Positions 46,778 through 59,547 of a DNA stretch of 64,000 nt are shown one piece after another; position 1 is the first letter of the stretch, and the number at the start of each line of letters is the position of its first letter. The notes under the pieces are model-generated. The model saw nothing but the letters and a program-made list of their open reading frames with translations. It did not search any database and had not been told where the DNA came from. Source of the DNA: Fistulifera solaris (lineage: Eukaryota > Bacillariophyta > Bacillariophyceae > Naviculales > Stauroneidaceae). The DNA lies in assembly GCA_030295235.1 (NCBI GenBank), contig AP026157.1, positions 406,602-470,601 on the forward strand. The letters are read 5' to 3'. The translations under genes were made by a program, and so were the position numbers.

Positions 46778-49700
46778 CTAAACTTCTGCCTCTTTAATGA
46801 GTGACCCCATGGAATCGGTTCGACTACTGTTGTGCAGACCCGATGCTTCGTAAAGTTCACCTCTGTCGGCAGGAGGATCTACAGCATTGTTTGGCGGTTC
46901 GATAGTCAAACCTTCTTCTGCTTTCGTGATGCTGTTATCGACAAGTGCTTCAGGTTGTTTTGGCGTTTCATCAAGTTCTACATTCGATGGCAGCTTTTCG
47001 ACGGTTTCAATTAACTCAAGATGCCCTACAGCGTCACTTCCGTTTCCTTCCTCGATTTGTGTTGAATCCGCCGCAGGGTTTTTAAGCTTCTCTTTTGGCT
47101 GTGATTCGGTAGTCAGATCATCACTTTCGTTGTCGGCGGAACCATCTTCCTTTGGCGCTTTCTCTGGCTCTGGGGTGGAGGATACACGTGTAACAAGCTT
47201 TTGGGTGAGACTCAAGATCTCTTCCTTTTGCAGCCGATACCGCCCAGCAAAATTGGCGTGATCCACTGCATTGAATTTAGGTGGAAGGCATCGAAACTGA
47301 AGAACCCATTGAGCAGCTCCTTCAACAAATCAGTAAATTTCGCATACACGAGTTCGTCTGCGTGAGTGTGGCCATACTCTAAAGCGACACGTTCGACCTC
47401 CAAATACTTTGCTATGAGTTTCCGCGTTTCCTCCGTGACTAGTTTCTGCCCGGCAGTTGTTCGAACCGGTTTACCGTCGTCGGGAGTGTGAGGATCAGTA
47501 CTTTCACTCATAGCGGCAATTTGCAATATAAAGCGATTCAGCCATTTTCTTGCATACACGGCTGTCTCAATATGGTCGGGTCTATCAAGATAAAAGGGGT
47601 TGAGAAACATTTTGCAAAATCAGCAAAAGTTCAAGCATTCAGGTCGATAATACTCACGCTCTCGGCAATGGCTCTTCTCTCTTCTTCATCCCCTTTGTAA
47701 GAAGTGAAGCCGCTTCCTCCCAATCTTGGATACCCGCCCCGAGGCCTGCAATAAGAAAGAGGCTCCATTTCATTGAGATGGCCAAACTATCGTTTGTGAG
47801 CAGTCGCCCGACAATAAAGATTGCATTGCTTCCAATATAACGTCGACTAGTGAGCAGCTTCTCTTCTGCGACAAATTCTTCTACGGAACTTAAGTATTCC
47901 CTTTCAGCCATTTCGGCATCCTTGGCCATTGACGACTCATCATCTGATTGTGTTTCTTGTGTATTGTTTGTGACCACTGTCGGTTTCTCGGGCAAACCTC
48001 TCACCGTCAAGCATCGACGCAACATGTGACACGCTGTCGCCCAGACGTCTTCGTTACGCAGGGCTGTGTTCAAATCTTTGACCAAGAATTCTTCCAATCG
48101 ATAAAGGCCACGGACGGCCACAGGTCCGCTGTCCGAAATAAGACAGTTGTTCAGAATTGCAAGAACTTCGTCGACGAGCGATGTGTCGTCAAAAGCATTG
48201 ATTGACCTCAAGCAGATGCTAATACACAAGTTCAACACCACATCAAATGTCGTGTCAAGCCAATCGGTGCCTGAAAAGGGAACCTCTTCGACAGCTTCGT
48301 CGGCTCCCTTCTTTGTGACTTTGGGAACCAAGAAAAGATCAATATCCTCTGGCAAAGCGGGTCGCTGGCTTTCTTCGTTATCGATTCCAGTCTCAGCAAA
48401 TTCCAAGACGGGAGTCAATATGCCACGGAAGATCAACTGCAGCGTCTGCATATTGTCATCTGAACTCTTGCCGTTACATAAACTGTTCTTATCACCAGGA
48501 AAGAAATACCTATTGATAATATGTTCGAGTGCCTCAATAGTTTTCGTTCGAATAGATAATCGTTCATCGCCAACTGATTTCGATAAACCAAGCAGAATTG
48601 GCCACCACAATTCGAGTTCCTTTGTAGAAATGTCCGTCTCTAAGGGAACCTCGCTTGGGCGACGTCGCCCCCTTGGTATTTCCGTTTTATTGGCTAGAAA
48701 TTTGGCCAAGATAAGCAATTTATCGATTGCCATTAAGCTAAGATCATTGTTGGGACCGTCTACAAGCCTCAAATAAGCTGTTGCACATTCGACGAAATGG
48801 TCATCCAAAACTCCAGCGTGCTCCGATGTTCGATTCAGACATGGTTCAATAGCTTGATTTAGAATTTCGCTGCTCATCTCCGCGATAGACTTCTCCACAT
48901 CCTGTCCGCCTAATCCCAAAATCGCCAAGAGAGGGACCCATCCGCTTCTCAAACCACCTCGATGAGCAGATGATTCATTCAAGTTCTCGCCGAAAACGTG
49001 AATGATACGTGCGACGCAATTCAACAACAGCTCCTTGGTACTTGTCTGTTTTGATCGACCCATTACAGTCTCCAGTGGTTTTAAAAATCGCTTTTGGAAT
49101 TCAAACACTTCTAGTTCTTCGCGTTGCAGATATTGAATACTCATCTGCCGAAAAGAATCCACTGCATACATTGCAAGCGCTGGATTTGGATGAAGTGCTG
49201 TTTCGGTGAGATGATCCGCTACAATGTTCCAAAGTTCCGCGAACAGCAACCGTGGTCTCGAGTCCATGTTGTAATGCGTGACCTCAACAAGCTTCTGTAA
49301 ATTGTAAATGTTGGGCTGGCTATGATGAAATGGATCTTTGCCCAATCCTTTTTGAGAATTAGCCAAAAGGACGTGATGATCGCGATATGCAACTGCAGTC
49401 AAATCTGTCTTCGTCCCTACTGCACCTTCCGTCGACACTCCCACTGAGATCTCCGATTTAGATACTCGACAAAGGTGAAGTACAAACTCTTCTCACTGCC
49501 ACGGGGCTTAAGGACGAAGAACGCTCGTATATGGCCTCAATGATAGTCTCAGAAACAGCGTCGTAGACTGCTCTGGCATTTGCTTCGTCGATAGCCTTCG
49601 AATCCATTTCCTCTTCTAGCTGGAAGTCGTCGTCGTCAAAAAAGGTAGACTCGGCAAGTGAATCCTCATCAGTCGAGTACGACGCATCGGTGTCGGGGCC

Positions 49701-52700
49701 GTTAATCGACTCTCCATCTTCCGCCGCTGCGCGCCTTTCCTACTCCTTGCGCTTGGCGTTCTTCGCTTCAAGCTTCGCGCGCCGGCGCTCAGCCGCGGCA
49801 CTGGCGACGCGGTCATTTCTGGCCATCATGTGAAATAGCTGATGAAATCGATTAATTTCGCTTAAAGCCTTAAACACATGCTCCCAAGATGTACCGAGAA
49901 GCTCGCCGCTTTCTTTGGCCAAACTCAACATAGTTTGAATACAACGTAAGTGACGTGGCTCGAGGAGCCTTCCGGAACCCAGTTGAGTGAAACCAGCCAG
50001 TGCACCCATGTAGGCATCCCGAGCAGTACTATTACCGCAAAGACCAGCCGTTGTAATGGCAAACCGAAAACCAGTCAAACAAACCTCTATCGTTTCAGCG
50101 GCATTCTCAGCAGCAACCTCTAACTCGTCATCAGATGCAATGTTTATCAAAGAACCAGTCCCATTCGCCGACTCCATAGCAGTCGAAAATGCGGCCAATG
50201 CCGGGCCCCAAGTAACGTCAAACATTGGAGAAACATACTCGTCGCGTAAACCGCTATCTTCTGCCATAACGAACCGCTGTGTATGATGTCGACTTGGCTT
50301 GTCAGTTTTCGATTTGACGCTTTTATGACCAACGTCAGACGGGCGGCGACGCTTTAGCAGTGATTCCGTGGTTCGCAAGATATGATCACGTTCCTTTTGA
50401 AAATTACTTTCCTTCGCGCGATCAGAATCTTCCTGTGCTGAAAAGAACGAAACAGTATTCGGGAGACTGACGACAGCAGCCCTCTCTCGTGCTTCGTCAT
50501 CTTCCTTCAAACTAATTGGGTTTCTTTTAATCCTGTCAAATATCGATGAAAGAAGATCTTCTGGCAAATCTTTGCCATCGCAAATGCCACGGTTGTTCCG
50601 AATAAAGCCCTCTTTGGTCATTCTACGTTCTTCTTTGATAGCAGGGTTGTGGAGGTCAGTGTTGAGCATGATGATCGAGAAGGACAATATAAATGCCGCA
50701 TCCGCAGATGGGAAAACGCCAGCATTTTGTTCGGTGAAGCGCTCTGCAAACTTTTCCATGATTCGATCAATCTAGCGGTTGAACCGCAACAGATATTGTG
50801 AGCATTATCTAATCATCGTTCCAAACACGCGATACTAACATCTGCCCTACCTTCTGAGCCTCACCCGGCAATCGAAATGAGCTGAGGAAGTATCTAATGG
50901 CGTCATCAAAAGGAAGTCCTTCGAAATTTAATAAACGCACGTACTCGTGCAAGACCTTGATGGAAAACCCGTTTTGATATTCCACTTCACGACCAAGGTA
51001 TTCACCGATTTGAGTCTTATCGAAAGCGTCTTTTAGCTGTAGAAGATATTTCGCAACTTCCTTCGGATCATCCCCGTCTAGATGTCCACATTTGACTGCA
51101 TAGGCGATCCCCGCAGAAGGCTTTTGGTTAAAACGTAAAATAATCTCCGTCTCTTCCTCGCGTCGTTTGACCTTTGATCCGTAAATTTCAACGAGATTTT
51201 GCTTTTCATCACCGTCTAAAAGTTCTTGAACTGCGGTCGAGCCGCCTTTCTGAGTAGAAGTATTTTCATCCTTTTGTTTTACATTTGCCGACAACGGCTC
51301 AATGATACATCCGTGTAAGCTAGCCAAAACCTGTCGGAGTGCTTTCATTGCCGTCAATCTCAATACTCGATTTTCGCTTCGCTGTCTTGCAACACGGGCT
51401 ACACCTTGGCTTCCCATGAAGAGTGTACTGCCACGTGATTGCTCTTGCAAGCCAGAACGCGAAACAGTTGATAGTGTGTTCACGATCCTGTGGAAGAGAT
51501 CAACAGCGCTGAGATCGCAATCGTAATTCAAAAAGATCTCAGCTAAAGTCTTTGGATCCGAACAAATTTCTTCGAACGTCTTGACGACTAGTGACTTGTG
51601 TTCAGCAGGAGAATTCTTCGAATCGAGAATGACAAAAAACACATTCGTAACAAACGCCTCAATCTCATTCTTCAGGATGGACCGAAAATTACGAACTAAA
51701 GGCACGAAGATTCGGAGACTGAGATTCACCACTTCTGTGTTATCTGAAGTGCAGTTTTTCAAAAGAGAAACGCAGAGATAGTTCTTGATAGCAGCATGAA
51801 ATTGCGGCCCACTTTTCTCGATAAACTCTTTTGTGACATTCATGTGTTGAAGCACGTACAGAATGAGCTCCAACGCCAGAAGTTTTGACTCAAGAGCAGG
51901 ATGAATCGCCGACGTAAAAAGTAAATGCGCATGTTCGTGCACGCTCTCACCTCCTCCATTGGCTTGCGTACCGCGAATGCCTTGGGTAGCATCCTGTCTC
52001 TCATCCCATGTATCAGCACTTCCGCTCGATTGCAAACCCACAAAAGAGCCGGCACTATCAACATCAGGAAGACTGCGCATACTAAGCTTGCAAAGCGACC
52101 GTAGCACCAAGAACACATCTCTGTGGTTTTGCGAAGGAAAATGGTCTTTTGTTGGCTCCATCTTATCCGTGTCCGTCAAAACTACACGGTTGAAGACACT
52201 TGTAGTGAGCTGCTGCAACGCAGCACGTGCAGTGGTGCGATTTGACATTGATTCTGTGGTTAAGTAGACGTGATAGAGCGTTCGAATCGATTGCAGCAAA
52301 TATCCACCGTGTAAAAGCGCTTCCCCGTTGTCTACCGTGCGACAGCCACTAACCAAGAGAAACTTCATGGCAGCCAGCTCGTTTCGGTCTAGACTAAGAT
52401 CTGCATTGAATATGGATTGTGTAAGCATATCAATGACGACCTTATTCTCCTGCTCGCCTACTCTACCAAGCGCCACGGATACACCATCGAGGCACCCGTG
52501 TGCCACAAGCTCCGACGCTGCGTCGAAAACACCCGACAAGAGGAGCGAAAACTCAAGCTGACCCTTGCGGTCTTTCTTCTCGAAGTTGCGCGAGCTAGCA
52601 TGGCCCCACATCGAAAACAAGTTGACAAACGCAGTAAGTGCACGCCGAGCTCGGTCAGCTGTATCTCCCGCTCCGCCCATGACAGCATTCACAACTCGAT

Positions 52701-53976
52701 CCGATTCGTCGGGGATCTCTTCTTCTTCCCCTTCTTCAAACAAGATATCCATCAATTCACGATAAGGAACAAATACAGGATCCTCCTTCGCACGAAAAAT
52801 GTAGCTCATGATAGGTCTTCCTTTCTTGCCCCCGTACGTTGAAATCACATTCTGACGAGTCTTGTGCGCGAATTTCCGAAGCAAACGAAGCGTGCCATCG
52901 GGATCCGGAATTGGTGTTTCATCTTTGATTTGACCTGGTCCAGATGAAGTTCGACGTTCATGAGTAGGGAGCGGGACAGACGAGGGCGTTTCGTTGGACT
53001 CGGAATGGTCGAATGCGTCCTCTAGGTGTTGCTTATCCTCTTCATTCATTTCTTTCCCTTGAGAGGGTGTGTCAGCAGTCTCGACAGGGTCTCCGCTATT
53101 GGCTTCCGCGTCCTCTGGGCCTTGCGCCGCAAGTGATCGCTGCATTGCATTCTCTTGTGATTCCGTTGACTGCTCTGTTTCAGAAAGTTGCTCGGCAGAG
53201 GGCACTTGAATAGTAACGGGAGGATCAGAGGGCGATTCCGCCGCAGTGATAGTCGCTTCATCAGCAGAGAGCTCAGCTTCATCTTTATTTAACTCCTGAA
53301 CCCCGTCGCCAACAAAAGACTCCTGAATAGCCTCATCATCATTCGAATCCTGCAGCTCATTAACTCCGGTTACGTCAGTTTCTGCTGCTGCCTCTTCGGT
53401 CACTGTGTCCGTGGGCTCCGCAGCTGGCGCTGGCGCTGCCGATCCAAACCACCCGCTGAAGTAGCTAGAATAAGAAGTCACTGGAGCATCCACTGTGTTC
53501 GAATTTGGCTGTGAATCCGAGAACGCTTCGTCTAAGGGAGATTCATCACTAGAATCTGCAGGCTTTTCGTCGACGCGCGTATCGGATAGAGGAGAATCTA
53601 CCTGTGTCTCCTCGGCTCTTTCTTCCTTGCTTTCCTCAGTAGGCGGGATATTTTCGGCAGGAGTCTCTTCTTCGGTTTCAACGCTGGTCTGCTGCTCATC
53701 TTCGGCGTGAGGAGGAACAGAAATGGTATCTTCAAGTGCCCCGCTCGACTCATCTTCAATCTGAGGCGCCGGAAGCTGTTCTACGAGATCTTCTTCGTTC
53801 GGTCGCAGCAAAGAAGGAGCTTGAAGGTTACTTGTGTCACCTGGCGGCGATTGCATCGCGCGTTTGCTGTTGTTACTCAATTTAGGGGTTTCCTCTTCGA
53901 CGGCGACAGTCAAGCCCGCAAATAATCCGGTCATTCGAACGGGAGACTCCGCCGACGTAGCGCCGTCCTGTTCCAT
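46778..53976 (-). CDS. BIG-type ARF guanine-nucleotide exchange factor (Sec7 domain)
   Basis: Exons 53976-50851, 50771-47658 and 47581-46778, with introns of 79 and 76 bp that splice in frame. Order: acidic disordered N-terminus (~370 residues), DCB/HUS-like helical region with LNYDCDLSAVDLFHRIV, Sec7 domain, then helical HDS repeats and a charged tail. The Sec7 active site contains the glutamic finger in FRLPGEAQK, completed across intron 1 by IDRIMEKFAERF, then FILSFSIIMLNTDLHNPAI. NNRGICDGKDLPEDLL marks the BIG subgroup. The family activates ARF GTPases at the trans-Golgi. Oddities: an in-frame TAG at 49740-49742 followed by 93 open, acidic codons; a shift near 49490, after which EFVLHLCRVSKSEIS resumes; and a missing base near 47327. 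One gene is favoured, with assembly errors or recent damage. Confidence 0.87.
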
Positions 53977-54329
53977 TATATCAAAACTTGTCTCTTACGC
54001 AATAATCTCTTTACCGCAATAAAGAGTATGGTACTACGCAAAATTAAAAACAGTTTGCTGTGAAGTCTTTTTATAAAACGCTTGCTGTTTACGACTTGCA
54101 GCGCATAATGATAATCTTTTCTCGTCGTCTCGCGTCCGTTTCGCTCTTATTTTCTCCCCCCGCGTCTTTTGGATCTCTCGCACACACACGCGAGGAATGA
54201 CGATGACCTTTCAACGGTCACACGCCGCTTTTTTGTAGGCTCTTACGTCAGGAACGTGACTAAAACGCAGCCGTGATAAAGAAAGAGCTACAAGTACTCG
54301 GCGGCTTCACGAAAATCACGTAGACATTC

Positions 54330-54940
54330 GAAGGAAAGGACTGCATCTTTTCTTTTTCTACGATTGAATGTTCGATTTGGAACCACTCTTCGCTCATCAC
54401 GCATTGAAACGATTTATTTTGATGTTGATGAACGTTCCGACGACATTGGACCAAAACAAGCAATATCCGGGCGTCCCGTGCATCGATAAATTTCCTACGA
54501 CGCCTACGTAAACTTAGCGTAGGCAATCGAAGTGCTGCACGGTTGCTCCATTTTATGTTTCGCGTTCGAACTTTCGGGTGCTTATTGCTTAAGGACACAT
54601 GTTATCCACGTTGAATAAGAAACCGTTGGTGGCAAAAACACCCGTGAAATGGAGACGCTGGAAATTCACAATATCTGGGTGCCCCCTACATCGATAAACT
54701 TCTTACGGCGGCTACGAGACTGAGACGTAGAAATTCAAAGGGCTGCATCTTTCTTCTTTTCTACGATTGAATAATACATTTGGAACCTATCATCACTTTA
54801 TTTAAACGACGTATTGATAGAGATGAAATTTCGACGAGATTGGAGCAGAACAGCCGAAAATTGATGAGGTCGAAAACAAGCAATATCCGGGTGCCCCATC
54901 TGTAACCTTAGAACGAGATGAACGGTTGATGGCGAAAAAC
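54330..54940. repeat. Degenerate direct repeats
   Basis: Two imperfect copies of about 200 bp (about 54333-54560 and 54738-54940), with part of a third near 54663-54725. They share TTTTCTACGATTGAAT, TTTGGAACC, AACAAGCAATATCCGGG and CATCGATAAA. No coding potential is seen; this may be the remains of a mobile element or a local tandem duplication. Confidence 0.6.
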
Positions 54941-55811
54941 GCGACAAGCGCAACAACAATAAAACGCGTTTTTACCACAGGTGTCAATTATAAGGGCTTT
55001 GTAACCTTAGGGGCTTTTTCTTGATTTAATTGTATATTTAATGCCTACAATCGTCGAGAAATGGGAACGAATAACTATCGGAAGCAGGATCTCTTGGCGT
55101 CTGATATTTGCGAACGAAAACGCGATCTGTAAGCTCGATTCTTGATGACCACGTTCGACGCTTGAGGCGCATTCAATCCAAAAATGCTGCATTCCTCTAC
55201 ATTCATAATCGAACATGACTTGTGGATATCACGGCATGAATTGCAGTTGACTTTGAATTCATATTCGGCCTTCCACATGTCGATGAGATTGCAAACACAT
55301 TCCCCGAAATGGACTCTCTTCCCCGCGTGTCGTACGTTCCTTGGCCTATCACTCTGGCGATCATTTGAACAACTCTTTCAGCCCGCCGAAACAAAATGAT
55401 ACTCAATTTCATTAGAAGGGTGGCTGGATGACAATGATGGCGATTTCTTCAGTCATGTGTTCGCAAGGAGCTCATTTTCCGTTTCAAATCTCGGGCGTCG
55501 TTACGATAAATCGTCCCAAATGAGAAACATAAAACATAAACAGACTAACTTCCCCCCAAATTCGTTATGTTCAACTACATACTTGGCGAGCCAGCGTCGA
55601 TACACACAAAACAGCAGTTGCCATTAAGAAGGACCTCACATGTATCCACGCGAGGCAGCCGGCTTCTCTTCAAAGTCCAACAACGACAATATGGTCGCTC
55701 AACGTGCAAAACGCCGTTGACAACCAAAGAAGCTTTTTCAAGCCATTCCACAAAATGTGAAGGCTGTGCAATCGACTGATAGTCAAAGCAACAGAGACAC
55801 TTCTCGGAAAC

Positions 55812-57101
55812 ATGGATCGGCAAATTGAAACCAGCGACAGTCCATGGGGACCGTCTTCGACAATCAATCAAGGTACGCGGAAAGCATGTCACAGCTGCAA
55901 GGAGCAAAACCTCATCTTTGGACCGATATCTAACAAGCCTGTATGAACCGTCGTTCCAACAGGAGAGTTTTCTTACATTCCTCATCAGAACTATTCACAC
56001 GGCACCCACCTCGCGGGTCGAGAAGATCGTATTTCAGGCGCGAAAGATCATCGATATGGTAAGAAGATCCCTCGAGAAGCTGATTGCTTTTTTTCATCGA
56101 CGAACACTAACACTCTTGTCACATTGTCCTAAAGGCCGTACCGAAAATGACAACAAAGCTTTCCCTTTCGTTCCCCGACAGGGAGAGATGCTCGTCGACC
56201 CGCACGCGCTTGATCGCGCAGGTCACTTTCGTCGAATTCCATATCCGCCATCTATTGCTTATTCTGACCGCGCGACTGAAGATATTCACCCGAAAGATTC
56301 GAGGGATGAGGTCCCTCACGACAAACATCGACGGATGCAATTTGAGGACCAAGGAATGTACATGGAGCCCGGCCAGGGCCCTTCGAACAATACCATTACT
56401 TCAGCAATCATCATCTTCAGCACGAAGGGAGCCATGTTAGCTATTATTACCACCACGGCATGAGTGTTCACCCGTATTGGCAGCAAGGTGACCAAGGATC
56501 CATTGTTGCACCTCCGCAGTATCCTTCGAACGCCCACCACGGACTCGGAGAAGGCCACGAACATTGTCAAGACTATCGGCATTTAATGAAGGCAGCAAAT
56601 ACAGGAACCTCTGTTCCTCGCACTGTTCCGCTTTTCATGAGTTGCGACCACGAAAGTCTTTCCGAGTATCAATGCCTCATTCGGAAGCAAATCGAACTAT
56701 TCTGTGCAACGAACTCAGACATAGAGTTGACTGTCCAAGGCCGAAACCGTCACATCGAAGCGGGACAAGTCGGCGTCCGCTGTCGCCACTGCGCCCATTT
56801 GCCAGTTAAGAAAAGAGCCCGCGGAGCCGTCTACTATCCATCGAAACTGAGTTGTATCTACCAGGCCGCTCAAAACATGGCAACAGTTCACCTGAGTAAG
56901 CACTGCACTCTTGTCCCTTCCTACATTCGCGCGGAGCTACTGAAAAAAGATCGCAAGTCTTCGGCTGGTAGCGGTAAGGAGTACTGGGCAGTAGGGGCGC
57001 GCACGCAAGGCGTCGTTGAGTTCGACGGGAGGCTCTGGTTCGAACATAACGTATTGGCTGCTTACAATCAACACGGATTTGGCCACTTTGGACAGCATTG
57101 A
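55812..57101 (+). CDS. CCHC zinc-binding-like protein, tandem copy 1
   Basis: First of three neighbouring paralogues. Proposed exon 1 is 55812-55872 (MDRQIETSDSPWG), followed by an optional 21-nt microexon 56038-56058 and a main exon from 56135. Skipping or including the microexon keeps the frame, because it is 21 nt in phase 1. The N-terminal half is disordered and His/Tyr-rich (YHYFSNHHLQHEG, VSYYYHHG). The conserved C-terminal domain starts at about 56635: SEYQCLIRKQIELF, VRCRHC, GAVYYPSKLSCIYQAAQNM, VHLSKHC, DRKSSAGSGKEYWAVGAR. C-x2-C-x32-H-x4-C is a zinc-ligand pattern like BED or CCHC fingers. One base seems missing at about 56371-56384. Function unknown; a nuclear DNA- or protein-binding role is a guess. 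Confidence 0.68.
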
Positions 57102-57492
57102 GAGGAGCGTTGTTGTGTAGATTTAACCCAAATAAGGCAAAAATAAATCAAGTCGACTGTCTCCGTAAACTTTCCTTAGCAATGTGTTTCGTCGACTTGT
57201 GAAGATTGCACATCCATTTGGCAATTAGTGAAGATAAATTCAGCCGATACCGTGAGATCTTCGAGACGCAACGGCACGCAAGTTTCGAAACGAGAAGATC
57301 AAGAAGATCGTGTTTTAGATCTATATCAACGTACTTGGTGACGCACTCCAATTCGCTACTCTGATGCAAGGGCTTGCGGATCTCACTGGATTTCGGAAGG
57401 TCATTCTTGAATCGGAAGCTTCACGCGAAAACCTATCCGCCATACACATACTCGCTTAATAGGGGAACACATAAACACATAAATCCACCAAC

Positions 57493-58948
57493 ATGAACCC
57501 ATACCAAAAACGAGAAGATTGTTCCCTTGCCAAGGAGGCAAAACAGCAACTGGTTCACCAGTCGACGCTCAAGTATTCGGGAAATGAACCAGCTGGTGAT
57601 CTTCACCAGCCATGCAGCACCGACAAGGGCAGCATCCATTTGGTTGAAGACCAAGGTACGTACAAAAGCGGAAAGAGAATGGAGTGCACCTCTTCGCCGC
57701 ACTATCTAACGAAGTAGCGTTGATTTCATTTCCCCCGTAGCAGCAATCCACGCACAAGACTCCTGGCATACCGAGGAAAGCCGGAGTAAGATTACCGGTG
57801 GTCTTGGCGCCTACGAAAAGACAGAAAGGAATCATGATGAAGGATTTGTAGGTAAGCTCAAGCTTGTAGAGCGGCAAAGGAGCACAACCACGATGCAAAG
57901 ACTCTCACACAACTGCCTGTTTCGTGTTGAAGGAAAGCGCCACAAATCGTGGCATCACGCTCCCAGCAACCCACCGGTCGAGGCATTTCCGGCCTTCTAC
58001 GTTGGCTCTTCCATGCCGTATCCTGTTGATTTTCTCTACGCAACGGACGATCACATGCCCGCGTTTTCCGTAGATGCAGAAACTCCAGCCCACGCTGGCA
58101 TGGTTCACGGAAGCTACTCGTCATTTCGACTAGCAAACCGTCGATGGGGCGATCAGCCTCACGAGTATCATGGTCATCTCGCTACAAATAGCTTCCCCGA
58201 ACTCCAGGTCCACTCCTTTACAGAAGACGGTCCGCTTTCTACCGGCTTTGGCGGAATTCATGACTACCCGCAATGGGTGTATCCCCCACACACGCAACAG
58301 TTTGCGTCCGTCACTCCCAATCCGTTTGCCAGCGAGTCCAACACGATGTACTACGGTGTTGAGAACCGTTCTTTGTTGCCGGCGTCGAATCACACGAGTT
58401 CGCAGTACTTTCATTCTCAGCAGGATACCGAAGAAGCGGTTGCCGAAGTCGAAAGTCCGCCGAGAGACTTTTCCGAGTCGAGAACAACGTCTTTGTACCT
58501 TGCGTGCGACGCCGATAGTCTTTCCGAGTATCAGTGTCTCATTCGCAAACAAATTGAATTGTTTTCCGCGACGTACTCGGATATCGAGATGACCGTGCAA
58601 GGCCGTAACCGCAAGATTCACGCGGGGCAAGTCGGAGTGCGTTGTCGCCACTGTGCTGATATTCCCATCAAGAAGCGAGCTCGCGGTGCCGTCTACTACC
58701 CATCGAAACTGAGCTGCATTTACCAAGCCGCTCAGAACATGTCGTCGGTCCATCTAGTGAAACATTGTACACGCGTTCCGGCTTCCATTCGAGCCGAATT
58801 GATGAAAAAAGACCGCAAATCTTCGGCAGGAAGCGGCAAGGAATATTGGGCCGTCGGGGCACGTTCGATGGGCATTATTGAAATTGACGGAAGACTGTGG
58901 TATGAAAGCGATGCGCCTGCATCCTGGAACGATACGGTTTCGATCTGA
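57493..58948 (+). CDS. CCHC zinc-binding-like protein, tandem copy 2
   Basis: Exon 1 at 57493-57655 and exon 2 at 57741-58948; the intron is 85 bp (GTACGT to CCCGTAG) in phase 1. This is the only copy without a frame break. The first ~270 residues are disordered, rich in His, Ser, Tyr and Pro. The conserved domain is at about 58490-58905, with VRCRHCADIPIKKRARG, PSKLSCIYQAAQNM, VHLVKHC and GKEYWAVGARSMGI. The first intron has the same CAAG|GTACG context and phase as copy 1, which supports tandem duplication. A GTAAG at 57850 could begin another intron, but the frame stays open without it. Confidence 0.75.
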
Positions 58949-59547
58949 GCACTTTTCAACGCAGAAACGCCATTGTGACGAATTCAGTCGTCTTTGATTA
59001 TCGACCTCTCTAGATATCTTTTTTACTGCATCATTGGATTAATACTACGCATTAGAATAATAAAAACAATAATGAAATGCTTTTTTCTTGTTCTCTTGTT
59101 GTGCATCGTTGATCGTTGATCGTTAACCTTATTGCTTGCTTCCCTCCTTCAATGACGATGGACAGACTCCGGAATACGGAATGCGAAAGTTCAAAAACGC
59201 ACACGTCAAGGAACCACAAAGACAATGACAGAATTTCCGTGCCCGCGTTCTACGCGAGCAGTAGTACTGAGATATGCGAGGTCGCTTAGTCATCTACGAA
59301 GTCTTGGGAAAATTTTTCTACTGTTTACTATTACATCTTCATTTTACCGTACCGTTTAGAGTCCTAAGTAATTTTTTTAACAGCACAAATGAATGTACCT
59401 TTCCGAATGTCAGTTCCGAGTCACGTTGTCACATTTTTTTCGGCGTTCGGCTTTTTATAGCTCATCGTCGCCCTTCGCATTTATTTGCAATCCGCGAGCG
59501 CCACCCGAGGGGCATGGGGTAAATGAACAATTCTTTGAAGAGGAAGA

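Noticed and set aside
49740-49742. Reassigned UAG codon in this genome
   Set aside because: Genes at 12281-12802 and 44195-44596 end in TAG, so TAG acts as a stop; a local error or mutation is simpler.
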